Below are positions 35,961 through 45,364 of a stretch of 53,172 bases of DNA, piece after piece. The position numbers and the translations under genes were made by a program. The first letter of the stretch is position 1, and every line of letters begins with the position of its first letter. This stretch comes from JAZRUY01 sp045598845 (GTDB lineage: Bacteria > Verrucomicrobiota > Lentisphaeria > Victivallales > Victivallaceae), in assembly GCA_045598845.1 (NCBI GenBank), contig JAZRUY010000121.1, positions 1 through 53,172 on the forward strand, given 5' to 3'. Under the pieces are notes generated by a model. That model had not been told where the DNA came from. It saw nothing but the letters and a program-made list of their open reading frames with translations, and searched no databases.

Positions 35961-37397
35961 TCAATTCAAATAAAGTTTTTCACCGGCGGCGACCGTCCGC
36001 AGATTATGGGACAACACATAATCCGCTACATCCTCCGCGTCAACCGCGCAACGCGGAGAAATCTCAATCATCGCATCCCAGCCGCCGTCCCGCCGGCGCG
36101 GAATCTCAACTCCGGCGGCGGCAAGCCGGCGGGAATCGCGGTCCATCATCATCATACGGCAACTTTCAGCGGAATCAACGCCGGTGGCATTTTTGGTGGG
36201 GGCAAAAACATCACGGCGTTCGCCTTCCAGCACCATGGTATGCCGTGCCAAGGGTAAAGCATCAAAAATAAAAGATTCAAGTTTGACCCCGTTGGGGCTA
36301 TCAGGAGTTACCGGTTCCCCCTGCCCGTTGATGAAAGCGATTTTTTTATCGGCCCGGTGCCAAGGAAGTTTCAAAGAACCGCCTTCGGTAAGTTTCTCGA
36401 CAAAATCACGGGAAATAATGTGAATGGCGGGAGAACCGGCGATAAAGCGCAAAGTCCCGTCCGCATTTTTGCTTTCCGCCAGTTCAGAAGGCAAATCACT
36501 GTACTCGATAACCTCCAGTTTGCCGCCGGTGATGCAGAAATTTCCCAGTTTTTCATACGGACCGGTCTTAGCCAGCATAATAGCCGACATTTCAGATTTT
36601 TCCAATGCATGCATCCCGAGAAAAAGTGGCGAAATCACCGGAACGAGCGGATTGTCGACCTGAAAATAAGAAATATACTCCACACCGTCTTCACGCATTT
36701 TCCGCAAGGCTCCGGAACGGTAAAGCGCAAGCAAAGTACCGCCGTGTCCGTCCGGGGAAAGCGCCAAAGAGCCTTTTCCGCTCATCAGCAATTTACCGTC
36801 ATATCCGCAGGCGGGCATGGTTCCCTGAGTAAAAAAGAAAATCTGATCCGGCTCCAATCCGAAAAAATTATTATCGGAGAAAAATTTTTCCGTTTCCGCA
36901 CGGTTGAGCAAACTGGTCATGATATACCAGGTCACACGGCGGCCGTACTTTTCTCCCATACGCGCAACGGCGCCGGCAAAACAACTGAACAAACTGTTGC
37001 CGCTGACAGGACAAATGGGATATGTCCCTTTCGGGCCGTTGAACCCGAGCCGCGTCCCCTGGCCTCCGGCGACAGTAAGACAGGCCACTTTGCCATCCCG
37101 GACCAGCTGCTTCCCGTATTGTTCCGCCCGCTGATATTTTTCAGCCAACCCAGGAGTGTCAGGAACCAGCGGAAAATAAGGAGCGGGAGCAAGATCGGCG
37201 GGAATCCGCATCTCCGGCTTGCGCAACACATAATTTTCCACCAAGGACGGCAAAGTTTCGAAATCTATACTTGAAAGCTGTTTGAAATATGCGTTTTTTT
37301 CATCTTCGGAAAGCTCCGGCCAATAGCGCAATAAATGAGCCTGACCGGCTTTTTCAATCCGTTTTTTCAGCACTTCAAAATCAGCGGATTCCGGCAT
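35961..37397 (-). CDS. UDPGP-family uridylyltransferase (UAP1-like)
   Basis: A 478-residue eukaryote-like nucleotidyltransferase with VAGGQGTRLGFNGPKGTYPI (UTP and metal loop), SLFSCFAGAVARM and YFQVDNPLVPVISPLFL. The PKG-containing loop and the length point to UDP-GlcNAc pyrophosphorylase/UDP-sugar pyrophosphorylase rather than GalU. Followed by ftsW and murG, which need UDP-GlcNAc, it most likely makes UDP-GlcNAc for the wall, though UDP-glucose cannot be excluded. Confidence 0.85.
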   Translation of the reverse strand: MPESADFEVLKKRIEKAGQAHLLRYWPELSEDEKNAYFKQLSSIDFETLPSLVENYVLRKPEMRIPADLAPAPYFPLVPDTPGLAEKYQRAEQYGKQLVRDGKVACLTVAGGQGTRLGFNGPKGTYPICPVSGNSLFSCFAGAVARMGEKYGRRVTWYIMTSLLNRAETEKFFSDNNFFGLEPDQIFFFTQGTMPACGYDGKLLMSGKGSLALSPDGHGGTLLALYRSGALRKMREDGVEYISYFQVDNPLVPVISPLFLGMHALEKSEMSAIMLAKTGPYEKLGNFCITGGKLEVIEYSDLPSELAESKNADGTLRFIAGSPAIHIISRDFVEKLTEGGSLKLPWHRADKKIAFINGQGEPVTPDSPNGVKLESFIFDALPLARHTMVLEGERRDVFAPTKNATGVDSAESCRMMMMDRDSRRLAAAGVEIPRRRDGGWDAMIEISPRCAVDAEDVADYVLSHNLRTVAAGEKLYLN

Positions 37398-37493
37398 GAT
37401 AGCACTCCTGTTTTCGAAAGTTGATATTAGATAACCGCATCAGGTTTAAACCGCCGCCGGCGATAAACACGGATTCGACGGATTTTCGGAATA

Positions 37494-37523
37494 AATATAT
37501 TGCCTGCCGTAAACTTCTGCCAA
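37494..37523 (-). promoter_or_regulatory. Promoter of UDPGP-ftsW-murG
   Basis: On the minus strand TTGGCA (37518-37523) is 18 bases from TATATT (37494-37499). Initiation near 37487 leaves a leader of about 90 bases containing the palindrome GGTTTAAACC. Confidence 0.6.
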
Positions 37524-37558
37524 TCGGAAAACAGAAAAAACGATAAGTTCACACAATA

Positions 37559-37587
37559 TTGACAGGAATAATTGCGCCGGATAAAAT
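37559..37587 (+). promoter_or_regulatory. Consensus promoter of the membrane-anchored protein
   Basis: TTGACA (37559-37564) and TAAAAT (37582-37587) are 17 bases apart, close to ideal. Initiation near 37594 gives a leader of about 43 bases before the gene at 37637. Confidence 0.8.
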
Positions 37588-37636
37588 TCCGGTATATCTT
37601 GTGCCGTAAACGTAAACATTCAAAAAAGGAACTATC

Positions 37637-38248
37637 ATGTCTAAGATATGCAAAAACATTATCCGCGGAGCGGCAATAGCGGTTTTGCTGGCGGTTATCG
37701 GAGCATTGTCGCTTATTTTCGCATGCGAACCGCAAAGAATAAAAGTCCGTGCGCCCGGGGTGTTCGACTGGCTGGTTTACGGACAAACCGTGCAGCGCAT
37801 AGCAGATGCCGGAAAGAACGGCACCCGGGGAACCGTGAAAATACATTTAACGGAACCGGAACTCAACGCTTTTTGCCGGGGATTAAACCGTTTAGCGGCG
37901 GATGAAAACGGCTATTCGGAATTATCCGTTTCTTTCGATGAAGGAATGTTCCGGGTGAAAATGATCGGAAAAACCGAAAAATGGCTGCCGCACAACGGAG
38001 AAATAATGATTTCGGCTGCAGGAAAAATAGAAAAAAACGGCGAGGAATTTCAAGTGGAAATTCAATCGTGTGAACTCGGATATATGCCTTTACCGTCAGT
38101 AATAGTAAAAAAATATCTCGAACACATGATAAGGAACTCCCCCGAATGGGAAACATACGCGGCGGCAGTCAAATATCTTAAATTCTCTCCCGATGGAGCA
38201 GAAATAAGCGCCGCCCCGGAACTGTTACTGGAATGGCTGGAAATATAA
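37637..38248 (+). CDS. Exported membrane-anchored or lipoprotein of unknown function
   Basis: A 203-residue protein with a hydrophobic segment at residues 9-29 ending IFAC (Cys30), which could be a lipobox or a simple anchor. The rest is beta-rich with alternating strands (GYSELSVSFDEGMFRVKMIGK, GEEFQVEIQSCELGYMPLP), like outer-envelope accessory proteins. It was not recognised. It is monocistronic, with a near-consensus promoter, and converges on the PpiD-like gene. Confidence 0.65.
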   Translation: MSKICKNIIRGAAIAVLLAVIGALSLIFACEPQRIKVRAPGVFDWLVYGQTVQRIADAGKNGTRGTVKIHLTEPELNAFCRGLNRLAADENGYSELSVSFDEGMFRVKMIGKTEKWLPHNGEIMISAAGKIEKNGEEFQVEIQSCELGYMPLPSVIVKKYLEHMIRNSPEWETYAAAVKYLKFSPDGAEISAAPELLLEWLEI

Positions 38249-38277
38249 AATCCCGGCCGGCTTAATCCAACCGGGAT
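38243..38277 (-). terminator. Intrinsic terminator of the gyrA-ppiD operon
   Basis: On the minus strand ATCCCGGTTGG pairs with CCGGCCGGGAT (two G-U pairs) around a six-base loop at 38250-38277, followed by TTTTATATTT. It ends the minus-strand operon and overlaps the stop of the plus-strand gene, which may use the same hairpin. Confidence 0.7.
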
Positions 38278-38294
38278 GAAAAACCGTGCGGGAA

Positions 38295-39740
38295 TCAATG
38301 CTTTCTGCTGCGGAACTCTTCCCTGATAGCGCAACTGGCATTCATGTTTTCGTAAAAAGCCTGCTGGCCAGCGGCAAACTTATGATTCATCATCAACTGT
38401 TTAAGCCTTTCCTGATATTTTTCAGGCACATCTCCGGCATCGGAGAAATTACGGGAACGCAGCCATACGATTCCGCCTGGGAAGAGCACGGCATCCCCGC
38501 CGGCGGCAAGTCCGGCGCCGGACCGCAGAGCCATGGCGATAACTAAATCACTCGGAGGCGGATCATCCAACGGAGAAAAACTGAAGTCGCGGTGAATACC
38601 GCCCAGTGTCTTGAAAGCCTCGGTTTTGTTTTCGGCCTGATTGAATTTCTCCAACTGCCCGCCGGCATCCGCCAAAGCCAACCGGCCGGCCTCGGCGCTT
38701 ATATAATCCTTTCTGACCTTGTCGGAAACCTCCTCGTAGGCGGCCGGATGCGGCTCAACCGATTCCAGCGCAATACCGACATAGACATCCTCGCCGACTT
38801 TAACCGGGGCGGCGACCGGATTGCCGGCGGCCGCGGAAACCATTCCCCTGACAAGTTCCGCCGATTTAACTTCGCCGATAGCGGAAGCTTCGAATTCGAT
38901 ATTTTTAAATTCGGTAAAACCGCATCCGGCGCCGCGCGCCATAACCGTGATTTGCGCTTTCACCTTTTCCGGCGGTAGAACGCTCACGCTGTCGTATGCG
39001 GACGAAGCGAATTTCTGCGCCGCAACAGCAGCGTCATCCCCGGAAAATTTTAACAATATCCCGGAAATTTTACCCGGAACCGTATATTTTCCCGCGGAAA
39101 AATACGCCTTCAACTGCTCATCGTCAGGATTAACCCCGGCGCGGTACGAATCCGGCTTGAATTCCGCAACCGAATAATCAAAAGAACCGCCGATTAACCG
39201 GTACAGCGCCTTGATCTCGCCGGGAGTTATCACCGGCTTGAAAAGGGCTCCGGTTTTATCCGTAATCAAAGTACGGCGTATGCCTTCCAGCAGCATATCG
39301 CCGTCATAACCGGAAGCGGATACCGCATCGCGCAGGGCGCGGTATTTTTCCGGGCTGAATTTTCCGTTTTCCCGCAACGCCGGCAAATTGCGGATAAATG
39401 CGCTGACCTCGGCATCGCTTGCATCAATGCCGATATTGCGCAAAGCCCGGAACAGACAGCAGGTATAAAAAATCTGTTCGGCATCAAAGTCTGACCGGCC
39501 GCGATAACCGGCCAGCGCCTCTACCGCGCCGATACACTGACGTTGCTCATTGATATCATTGACCGTTATTTTTTCTCCGTATGCCGTCCCCACGGCGGCA
39601 TTGCCGGATCCGATGAAATCACAGCCGGTCTGCCCCGGAGTAAACATCCAGACGAAAGTGATGACGATGATAACGGTAATGATACCGAACAGCCAGCGGC
39701 TGTGACGGTAAAACAACGAGTTCAACTGACGGATAATCAT
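38295..39740 (-). CDS. PpiD-like membrane-anchored chaperone
   Basis: A 481-residue protein with a single N-terminal membrane segment (residues about 17-34, FGIITVIIVITFVWMF), then a SurA_N-type helical region. A parvulin domain is degenerate: ISGILLKF stands where active domains have a His (xxHILxxF). It resembles PpiD, a periplasmic folding helper. AAAGGA precedes the ATG. It is the last gene of the gyrA operon, 71 bases after ybbR, and ends before a strong terminator. Activity as an isomerase is doubtful. Confidence 0.75.
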   Translation of the reverse strand: MIIRQLNSLFYRHSRWLFGIITVIIVITFVWMFTPGQTGCDFIGSGNAAVGTAYGEKITVNDINEQRQCIGAVEALAGYRGRSDFDAEQIFYTCCLFRALRNIGIDASDAEVSAFIRNLPALRENGKFSPEKYRALRDAVSASGYDGDMLLEGIRRTLITDKTGALFKPVITPGEIKALYRLIGGSFDYSVAEFKPDSYRAGVNPDDEQLKAYFSAGKYTVPGKISGILLKFSGDDAAVAAQKFASSAYDSVSVLPPEKVKAQITVMARGAGCGFTEFKNIEFEASAIGEVKSAELVRGMVSAAAGNPVAAPVKVGEDVYVGIALESVEPHPAAYEEVSDKVRKDYISAEAGRLALADAGGQLEKFNQAENKTEAFKTLGGIHRDFSFSPLDDPPPSDLVIAMALRSGAGLAAGGDAVLFPGGIVWLRSRNFSDAGDVPEKYQERLKQLMMNHKFAAGQQAFYENMNASCAIREEFRSRKH

Positions 39741-39811
39741 GGAGCTTTCCTTTGCTTTATTTTAATCTGCAAGAACCGTTTCGCTTAATATCTGATAATA
39801 TAGTCCGAAAA

Positions 39812-40774
39812 CTAATTTTTTATATTCACTTTTATGTTCCGTTGCGATAAAATCCGCGCCGGAATATTGAAATTTCTGACATGGCAATTCAAAGTGACAT
39901 CGGAAATTCCTCCGTTTTTCTGAGAAATATCCGCAAAGACGTATATATCGCCCGGTTGAAGCGCATTTACTTCATCCGCCGGACCGTTAACCTCTACCTC
40001 CGCCGCTGAAACCTCTAAATCAACTTTTTTGAACTGTTCGCCCGGGTTGGTCATCAGGTGAACCGGCACCCTGAATTTGCGACGGCGGGATTCGTTGATT
40101 ATTTTGTTTTTCGTCACCTCAATTCTGGCGTTTACCACCGACGGTGATACCGCCGATATTTTGTCGGGGATCTGCAATCCGGCACTGTAATCAAAAGAAT
40201 CGCTGACTGTCTCCGACAGCGGCACCGGAACAGTCTGCAGATATTGTATTTCGTTCACAATCTGCTCCGGGCCGGTAACCTGGACCGTTGCGGGCAAACT
40301 GGAAGCGCGTACGGAATATTCCTTTCCGGGGTTACCTGCGGTAACAACTTCAACCCGGATTTCGCGATTGACCTTTTTCTGCAGATTTAAAGTCAGTTCA
40401 TCCGGAGCAATGCGCTCTATTTCAACTCCGAACGGCATTTTAAAATTATCCGGCTCAAGTTTCACAGTGTAGGGAAGACCGGCTGAAAAATAATTGATGT
40501 CAACTTCGGCGCGGCCGGCAATATTGTCGGTTTTAGCGCCGGAACTTACTTTCACATACAGTGTGACACGATAAACGCGGTTATCACCGTCCATATTCAT
40601 AAGATCGGACGGAACCACTACCGCAAGCGGCACATTGTCCAGCCGGCGGACTTCCGCACGCTGATTACTGAACCCGTAATAATAAACGATAACCGCGGCG
40701 AGCAGCGCCAACAACTTCCGCCACCAGTCGTCGATGAACCACCTGCGGATGTATTTCCGGATATTCAGCATCAC
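39812..40774 (-). CDS. YbbR-domain (CdaR-like) protein
   Basis: A 320-residue protein with an N-terminal membrane segment (about 19-36: KLLALLAAVIVYYYGF) followed by several YbbR repeats (strands such as YRVTLYVKVSSG and EVNGPADEVNALQPGDI). In Firmicutes the CdaR partner regulates the diadenylate cyclase CdaA. Its start overlaps the cdaA stop by four bases, so a paired role is likely. It would face the periplasm or outer membrane side. Confidence 0.88.
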   Translation of the reverse strand: MMLNIRKYIRRWFIDDWWRKLLALLAAVIVYYYGFSNQRAEVRRLDNVPLAVVVPSDLMNMDGDNRVYRVTLYVKVSSGAKTDNIAGRAEVDINYFSAGLPYTVKLEPDNFKMPFGVEIERIAPDELTLNLQKKVNREIRVEVVTAGNPGKEYSVRASSLPATVQVTGPEQIVNEIQYLQTVPVPLSETVSDSFDYSAGLQIPDKISAVSPSVVNARIEVTKNKIINESRRRKFRVPVHLMTNPGEQFKKVDLEVSAAEVEVNGPADEVNALQPGDIYVFADISQKNGGISDVTLNCHVRNFNIPARILSQRNIKVNIKN

Positions 40775-41601
40775 CGCCCTCCGTTTATTGAAGATTCTTC
40801 ATTCATGCCGGCGATGAGTTCATCCTCAACTGAAAGCAAATCATTTTTGAACACCAGCAGACTTTCAAGGTAGTTGCGTAAAGTTTCCTCCGACAAATCC
40901 CGGTAAAGCGCGCCGTGGCAGGCAATACTGACCGATCCGCTCTCTTCGGAAACGATCAGTGCCACCGCATCCGTTTCTTCGGAAATGCCAACGGCGGCGC
41001 GATGTCTGGTTCCAAGACGGCTGTTGGCGATTTTTGTGAGCGGCAACATGGTGCGGGTGGCGACAATACGGTCTCCACGGACAATGGCGGCACCGTCATG
41101 CATCGGAGAATTCGGAAAAAATATTGATTCCAGCACTGCTGAATTCAATTTCATATCCACCGGAAGCGCATCATCGAACAGCGCCTGCAATCCGATTTTA
41201 CGCTCGAATACTATCAAAGCCCCGCATTTGCATTTACTCATCCGTTCCGCGGCCGTCACCACTTCGCTGACCAATTCCTGCTTGCGTCTGGAACTGGAAC
41301 TGGAAAAACTGCCCAGCTGGGCAAAAGCGCGCCGCAATTCAGGTTGAAATATAATGACCAGAGCGATTCCGAGAATCGGCGCCAGCGAGGACATCAGCCA
41401 GGTAATCACCTTGAAACCAAGCTTATCGAAAACCACGCTGAGTAACAGCAGCCCGAGCAAGCCGACCAGCACGGAAACACCTCTGGAACGGCGCAGGAAA
41501 TACAGCAGACGGTAGATGACGAAGTACAAAATCAGTACTTCAACCACCATCATAATGCTCTTGCAAATCAAATTGCCGTATATCTGCCAAAAACCAGCCA
41601 T
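40771..41601 (-). CDS. cdaA: Diadenylate cyclase CdaA
   Basis: A 276-residue membrane protein with three N-terminal spans and a DAC catalytic domain that makes c-di-AMP from two ATP. MHDGAAIV (DGA) and GTRHRAA (RHR) are the essential motifs. It sits between folP and ybbR, the order seen in several bacteria. c-di-AMP controls potassium and osmotic balance. No phosphodiesterase is in the window. Confidence 0.96.
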   Translation of the reverse strand: MAGFWQIYGNLICKSIMMVVEVLILYFVIYRLLYFLRRSRGVSVLVGLLGLLLLSVVFDKLGFKVITWLMSSLAPILGIALVIIFQPELRRAFAQLGSFSSSSSRRKQELVSEVVTAAERMSKCKCGALIVFERKIGLQALFDDALPVDMKLNSAVLESIFFPNSPMHDGAAIVRGDRIVATRTMLPLTKIANSRLGTRHRAAVGISEETDAVALIVSEESGSVSIACHGALYRDLSEETLRNYLESLLVFKNDLLSVEDELIAGMNEESSINGGR

Positions 41602-41617
41602 CGTCCTGTTTTCCCCG

Positions 41618-42463
41618 CTATCTGCAATTAAGATATTGCCATACTTTCAAAGCCTGCGCAACCGGAAACACATCATGAACTCTCACAACCGCGGCCCCTC
41701 CGGACACGGCATAGACAACCGCGCCGACAGTGCCGCCCAAACGCCGCAACGGATCGCTTTCCCCCAGAAAATCTCCGATAAAGTTCTTCCGGGAAATTCC
41801 GACCAGTACCGGAGCCATCCGGCACAAGGCGCCGATTCCGCGCAGCAATTCCCAATTCTGCTCCGCGTTTTTAGCAAAACCGAATCCGGGATCAAGAATA
41901 ATCCGTTCCTCCGGCACACCGGCGGCCAACGCTTTCCGCCGGGCCTCCATCAACTCTTCGGCGACCTCTTCAACCACTCCGCGCGGATAACTGCAATACT
42001 CCGGATTCCGCATCGTCGCCGGATCGCCGCGGCTATGCCCGATAATCAACTTAACACCGGCAGACGCCGCTGTTTCCGCCATATCCCCGGAATACCGGAG
42101 CATCGACACATCGTTGATCATAACCCCGGGCACCATTTCCAGCACCGCACGCGCGACCTCGCTTTTGCGGGTATCAAGACTCAGTACCGCCCGGGGCCGC
42201 CGCCGCCGGATTTCCAGAATGACCGGCAGCACCCGGCTGATTTCATCTTCCGCGGAAACCGTTTCCGCTCCGGGACGGGTTGATTCCCCGCCGATATCCA
42301 GCCAGTCCGCCCCCTCGTCCAGCAATTTCAACGCCCGGCCGACCGCAGATTCCGGAGCGCTGCTCCGGCCCTCGCTGAATGAATCGCCGGTGGCATTGAC
42401 CACTCCCATTATCAACGGACAGCCGTTTCCGGCCGTCATCGCGGAGCCTCCCGGGAAAATCAT
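41618..42463 (-). CDS. folP: Dihydropteroate synthase
   Basis: A 281-residue TIM-barrel enzyme joining pterin pyrophosphate and p-aminobenzoate for folate. GVVNATGDSFSEG stands where most enzymes have GxLNVTPDSFSDG, a loop with a Pro-to-Gly change next to the substrate site. STRPGAETVSAEDE and DIGGESTRPG blocks and DPGFGFAKN are standard. The start overlaps the gyrA stop (ATGA). folK is about 6 kb away. Confidence 0.95.
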   Translation of the reverse strand: MIFPGGSAMTAGNGCPLIMGVVNATGDSFSEGRSSAPESAVGRALKLLDEGADWLDIGGESTRPGAETVSAEDEISRVLPVILEIRRRRPRAVLSLDTRKSEVARAVLEMVPGVMINDVSMLRYSGDMAETAASAGVKLIIGHSRGDPATMRNPEYCSYPRGVVEEVAEELMEARRKALAAGVPEERIILDPGFGFAKNAEQNWELLRGIGALCRMAPVLVGISRKNFIGDFLGESDPLRRLGGTVGAVVYAVSGGAAVVRVHDVFPVAQALKVWQYLNCR

Positions 42464-45117
42464 TCCAGACCGGGCTCTCCGGCGGAAGTTTCAAAACCGT
42501 TGTCCTCCTCGCGCGAACGCGCGTCCGCGTGCGCGGGGGAGTCTGTTTCTGAATTTTCCATCGTATCAGATTCGGGCTCCCCGCCTTCAACTTTGACCAG
42601 CCTGGTCACCCCGGTAAGTTTATCACCGCGGTTGAGATTCATAATCCGCACCCCCTGGGAACTGCGTCCTACCGTACGGATTTCATCAGCGCTGATGCGG
42701 CTGACCTGACCGCGCTTGGTAGTCATGAGAATCTCATCGCCGTCCACAATCTGAATCACCGACAACACTTTTTCACCATCGCGCAATTTGATATTCAACA
42801 CGCCCTTGGCTCCGCGGTGAGTTTTGCGGTAACCGCTTACATAAGAACGTTTTCCGGTACCGCCGTCAGTAACCACCAGCACCTGGGGACCGCAACCGGA
42901 AATTTCGGTTTCCGTTTCGGTTTCCGCATCGGCGCCGTCTTCATCGGACACCGGCGGCTCGCCGGTAATTTCCTCCTCGGAATAAATATGTTCGCGGATG
43001 ATTTCCATGCCGACCAACTCATCGTTCTCGTATTTGAAATGCAAACCGCGCACCCCGCGGGCGGAACGGCCCATGGGCCGGATTTCATCATCGCTCTGAT
43101 CAAACAGGCAGGCCTGTCCGAGCTTGGTTGAAAGCAGCACTTCATCACCGTTGGAGCACACCGCCGCGCTGACCAAATCGTCATCATCATCGATAATCAA
43201 AGCGCGCAGACCGGTGCGCCGCAAATTGCTGTACAACGCTAATTCACTCTTTTTGATATATCCTTTGCGCGAAGCGGTGATGATGTAGTTTCCGGAATCC
43301 TTGAAATCATCGCGGGACACCGTCAGCATAGCGCAAATGCGCTCGGACGGATCCATCTTCACCATATTCACAATCGCCCGGCCCTTGCTGATACGCGACC
43401 CTTCAGGTATTTCATATACGTTGAGCCAGTACATGAAACCGCGGTTGGTGAAGAAGAAGATGATATCGTGGCTGTCGGCGTTGAACAGATGCTCGACATG
43501 ATCCGTTTCTCTGGTTTCCATCCCGATGACGCCTTTCCCGCCGCGGTGCTGCGTGCGGTAGGTGGCGGCCGGAACCCGTTTGATATATCCGGTATTGGAT
43601 ACCGTGATAACACAACTGTGCCGCGGGATAAGGTCGGCGGCATCCAAATCGGTGTTTCCGGTAATAATTTCGCTGCAGCGAGGATCATTGTATCTGGACT
43701 TTATATCCAGTAATTCGTTTTTCACCACGCCGACACGCAAATCCCGGCGTTCTATCAGTGATTTCAAATAATCTATGCTTTTCTGCAATTCAGCCTGCTC
43801 GGAATTCAATTCAAAACCGGAAAGATGATTCAACTGATGCAGACGCATATCGAGAATGGCATTGGCCTGAATGTCGGTAAAACCGAAAGCCTCTATCAGC
43901 CGCGCGGCGGCATCAGCGCGGTCTTCGGAACTGCGGATAATGCTGATTACTTTGTCGATATCGGCAAGAGCTTTCAACAGTCCGTCCACTATGTGCTTGC
44001 GGGATTCAGCCTTGTTAAGATCGAAAACCGAACGCCGAAGCACTACTTCCATCCGGTGTTCTATATAAGCGCTGAGAACCTGCACCAGATTCATAACCTG
44101 CGGACGGTTGTGATCCACAACCAGCATCGTGCAGCCGATTGATATCTCCATCTGGGTATGCTTGTAAAGCTGATTCAGCACTACGCTGCCCATGGCGTTC
44201 TGCTTGACATCAATAACAATCCTTATGCCGTTGCGCGCATTGGAATAATCGTGGATTTCGGATATTTCCAGCTTCTTATCCTTGCGCAACTGCTCAATAC
44301 TGCCGACCAGCCCCTCTTTGCTGACAGAATAAGGAATTTCAGTAACAATGATCTGCTCGTGATTGTCCTTTTCGATAATCTCCGCCCTGGCGCGCAACTT
44401 CACGCTTCCGCGGCCGGTGCGGTAGAATTCGCGGATACTGCCGCAGCCGCATATAATCCCGCGGGTGGGGAAATCCGGAGCGGGAAGACATTCCATCAGA
44501 TCATCCACCGAAGCCGCCGGATTATCCAGCAGTTTGACCGTGGCATCTATCACTTCGCCCAGATTGTGGGTGGGGATATTGGTAGCCATGCCGACCCCGA
44601 TACCGACACTGCCGTTAACCAGCAACTGGGGGAATGCCGCGGGAAGCACCGACGGCTCCTGCAAACTGGCATCGAAATTCGGCACCATATCCACAGTGTC
44701 TTTGTCGATATCCACGAGCATTTCCATGCCGAGCTGCGCCATGCAGCACTCGGTATAACGGTAAGCGGCCGGAGGATCACCGTCGATAGTACCGAAGTTT
44801 CCCTGGCCCTTGACCAAAATCGAACGCATTGAAAAATCCTGCGCCAGCCGGACCAGCGCTTCGTAGATAGACGAATCGCCGTGCGGATGGTATTTACCCA
44901 TGACTTCGCCGACCACACGGGCGCATTTCATAGTGTGCGAAGTGCCTAATCCCATCGCTTTCATGCCGTACAGTATGCGCCGGGTAACCGGTTTCAGCCC
45001 GTCGCGCACATCCGGAATCGCCCGTCCGACATTGACGCTCAGCGAATACTGCAAATACGCAGTATGCATAATATCTTCGATATTCACCAAATAATCATGG
45101 CGCTCTGATTCGTCCAT
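42460..45117 (-). CDS. gyrA: DNA gyrase subunit A
   Basis: An 885-residue subunit from the ATG at 45117 (AGAGG nearby); a TTG nine codons upstream is unlikely. The catalytic Tyr121 lies in AYRYTE, the quinolone region reads GDSSIYEAL (Ser82 and Glu86 at the E. coli 83 and 87 positions), and the C-terminal beta pinwheel carries the GyrA box QHRGGKG, which marks gyrase over topoisomerase IV. The acidic C-terminal tail is unusually long. gyrB is not in the window. It is first in gyrA-folP-cdaA-ybbR-ppiD. Confidence 0.96.
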   Translation of the reverse strand: MDESERHDYLVNIEDIMHTAYLQYSLSVNVGRAIPDVRDGLKPVTRRILYGMKAMGLGTSHTMKCARVVGEVMGKYHPHGDSSIYEALVRLAQDFSMRSILVKGQGNFGTIDGDPPAAYRYTECCMAQLGMEMLVDIDKDTVDMVPNFDASLQEPSVLPAAFPQLLVNGSVGIGVGMATNIPTHNLGEVIDATVKLLDNPAASVDDLMECLPAPDFPTRGIICGCGSIREFYRTGRGSVKLRARAEIIEKDNHEQIIVTEIPYSVSKEGLVGSIEQLRKDKKLEISEIHDYSNARNGIRIVIDVKQNAMGSVVLNQLYKHTQMEISIGCTMLVVDHNRPQVMNLVQVLSAYIEHRMEVVLRRSVFDLNKAESRKHIVDGLLKALADIDKVISIIRSSEDRADAAARLIEAFGFTDIQANAILDMRLHQLNHLSGFELNSEQAELQKSIDYLKSLIERRDLRVGVVKNELLDIKSRYNDPRCSEIITGNTDLDAADLIPRHSCVITVSNTGYIKRVPAATYRTQHRGGKGVIGMETRETDHVEHLFNADSHDIIFFFTNRGFMYWLNVYEIPEGSRISKGRAIVNMVKMDPSERICAMLTVSRDDFKDSGNYIITASRKGYIKKSELALYSNLRRTGLRALIIDDDDDLVSAAVCSNGDEVLLSTKLGQACLFDQSDDEIRPMGRSARGVRGLHFKYENDELVGMEIIREHIYSEEEITGEPPVSDEDGADAETETETEISGCGPQVLVVTDGGTGKRSYVSGYRKTHRGAKGVLNIKLRDGEKVLSVIQIVDGDEILMTTKRGQVSRISADEIRTVGRSSQGVRIMNLNRGDKLTGVTRLVKVEGGEPESDTMENSETDSPAHADARSREEDNGFETSAGEPGLE

Positions 45118-45173
45118 AACAGCCTCTGCTTTCCCCCGAAACAATATTGAATTAAGTCAAAAACATTTTCCGA

Positions 45174-45264
45174 CCGGCCGCCGTTCCGGCCGCAGACCGT
45201 CATTCCGCCACGGGCGCAAATGTGCCCGCAGTACTCAACAGCCGTTGTTATAATACCTAACAAC
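45174..45264 (-). promoter_or_regulatory. Structured gyrA leader
   Basis: Three inverted repeats lie between the promoter and gyrA: GTTGTTA/TAACAAC (45244-45264, seven-base loop), CGGGC/GCCCG (45211-45228) and CGGCCG/CGGCCG (45175-45192). The first starts about nine bases after the predicted transcript start, where an operator or RNA hairpin could act. Confidence 0.5.
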
Positions 45265-45279
45265 TGTGTGTAATAATAT

Positions 45280-45308
45280 AATATAGGGCTTGCTCCGGAC
45301 TTGCGCAA
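45280..45308 (-). promoter_or_regulatory. Promoter of the gyrA operon
   Basis: On the minus strand TTGCGC (45303-45308) is 17 bases from TATATT (45280-45285), the same hexamers as the lysS promoter. Initiation near 45273 gives a leader of about 156 bases. Confidence 0.7.
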
Positions 45309-45364
45309 GTTACGGCGGCAAGTAAATCCGCAGTTAAAAACAAACAAAAAAGCACTTGGAAAAA

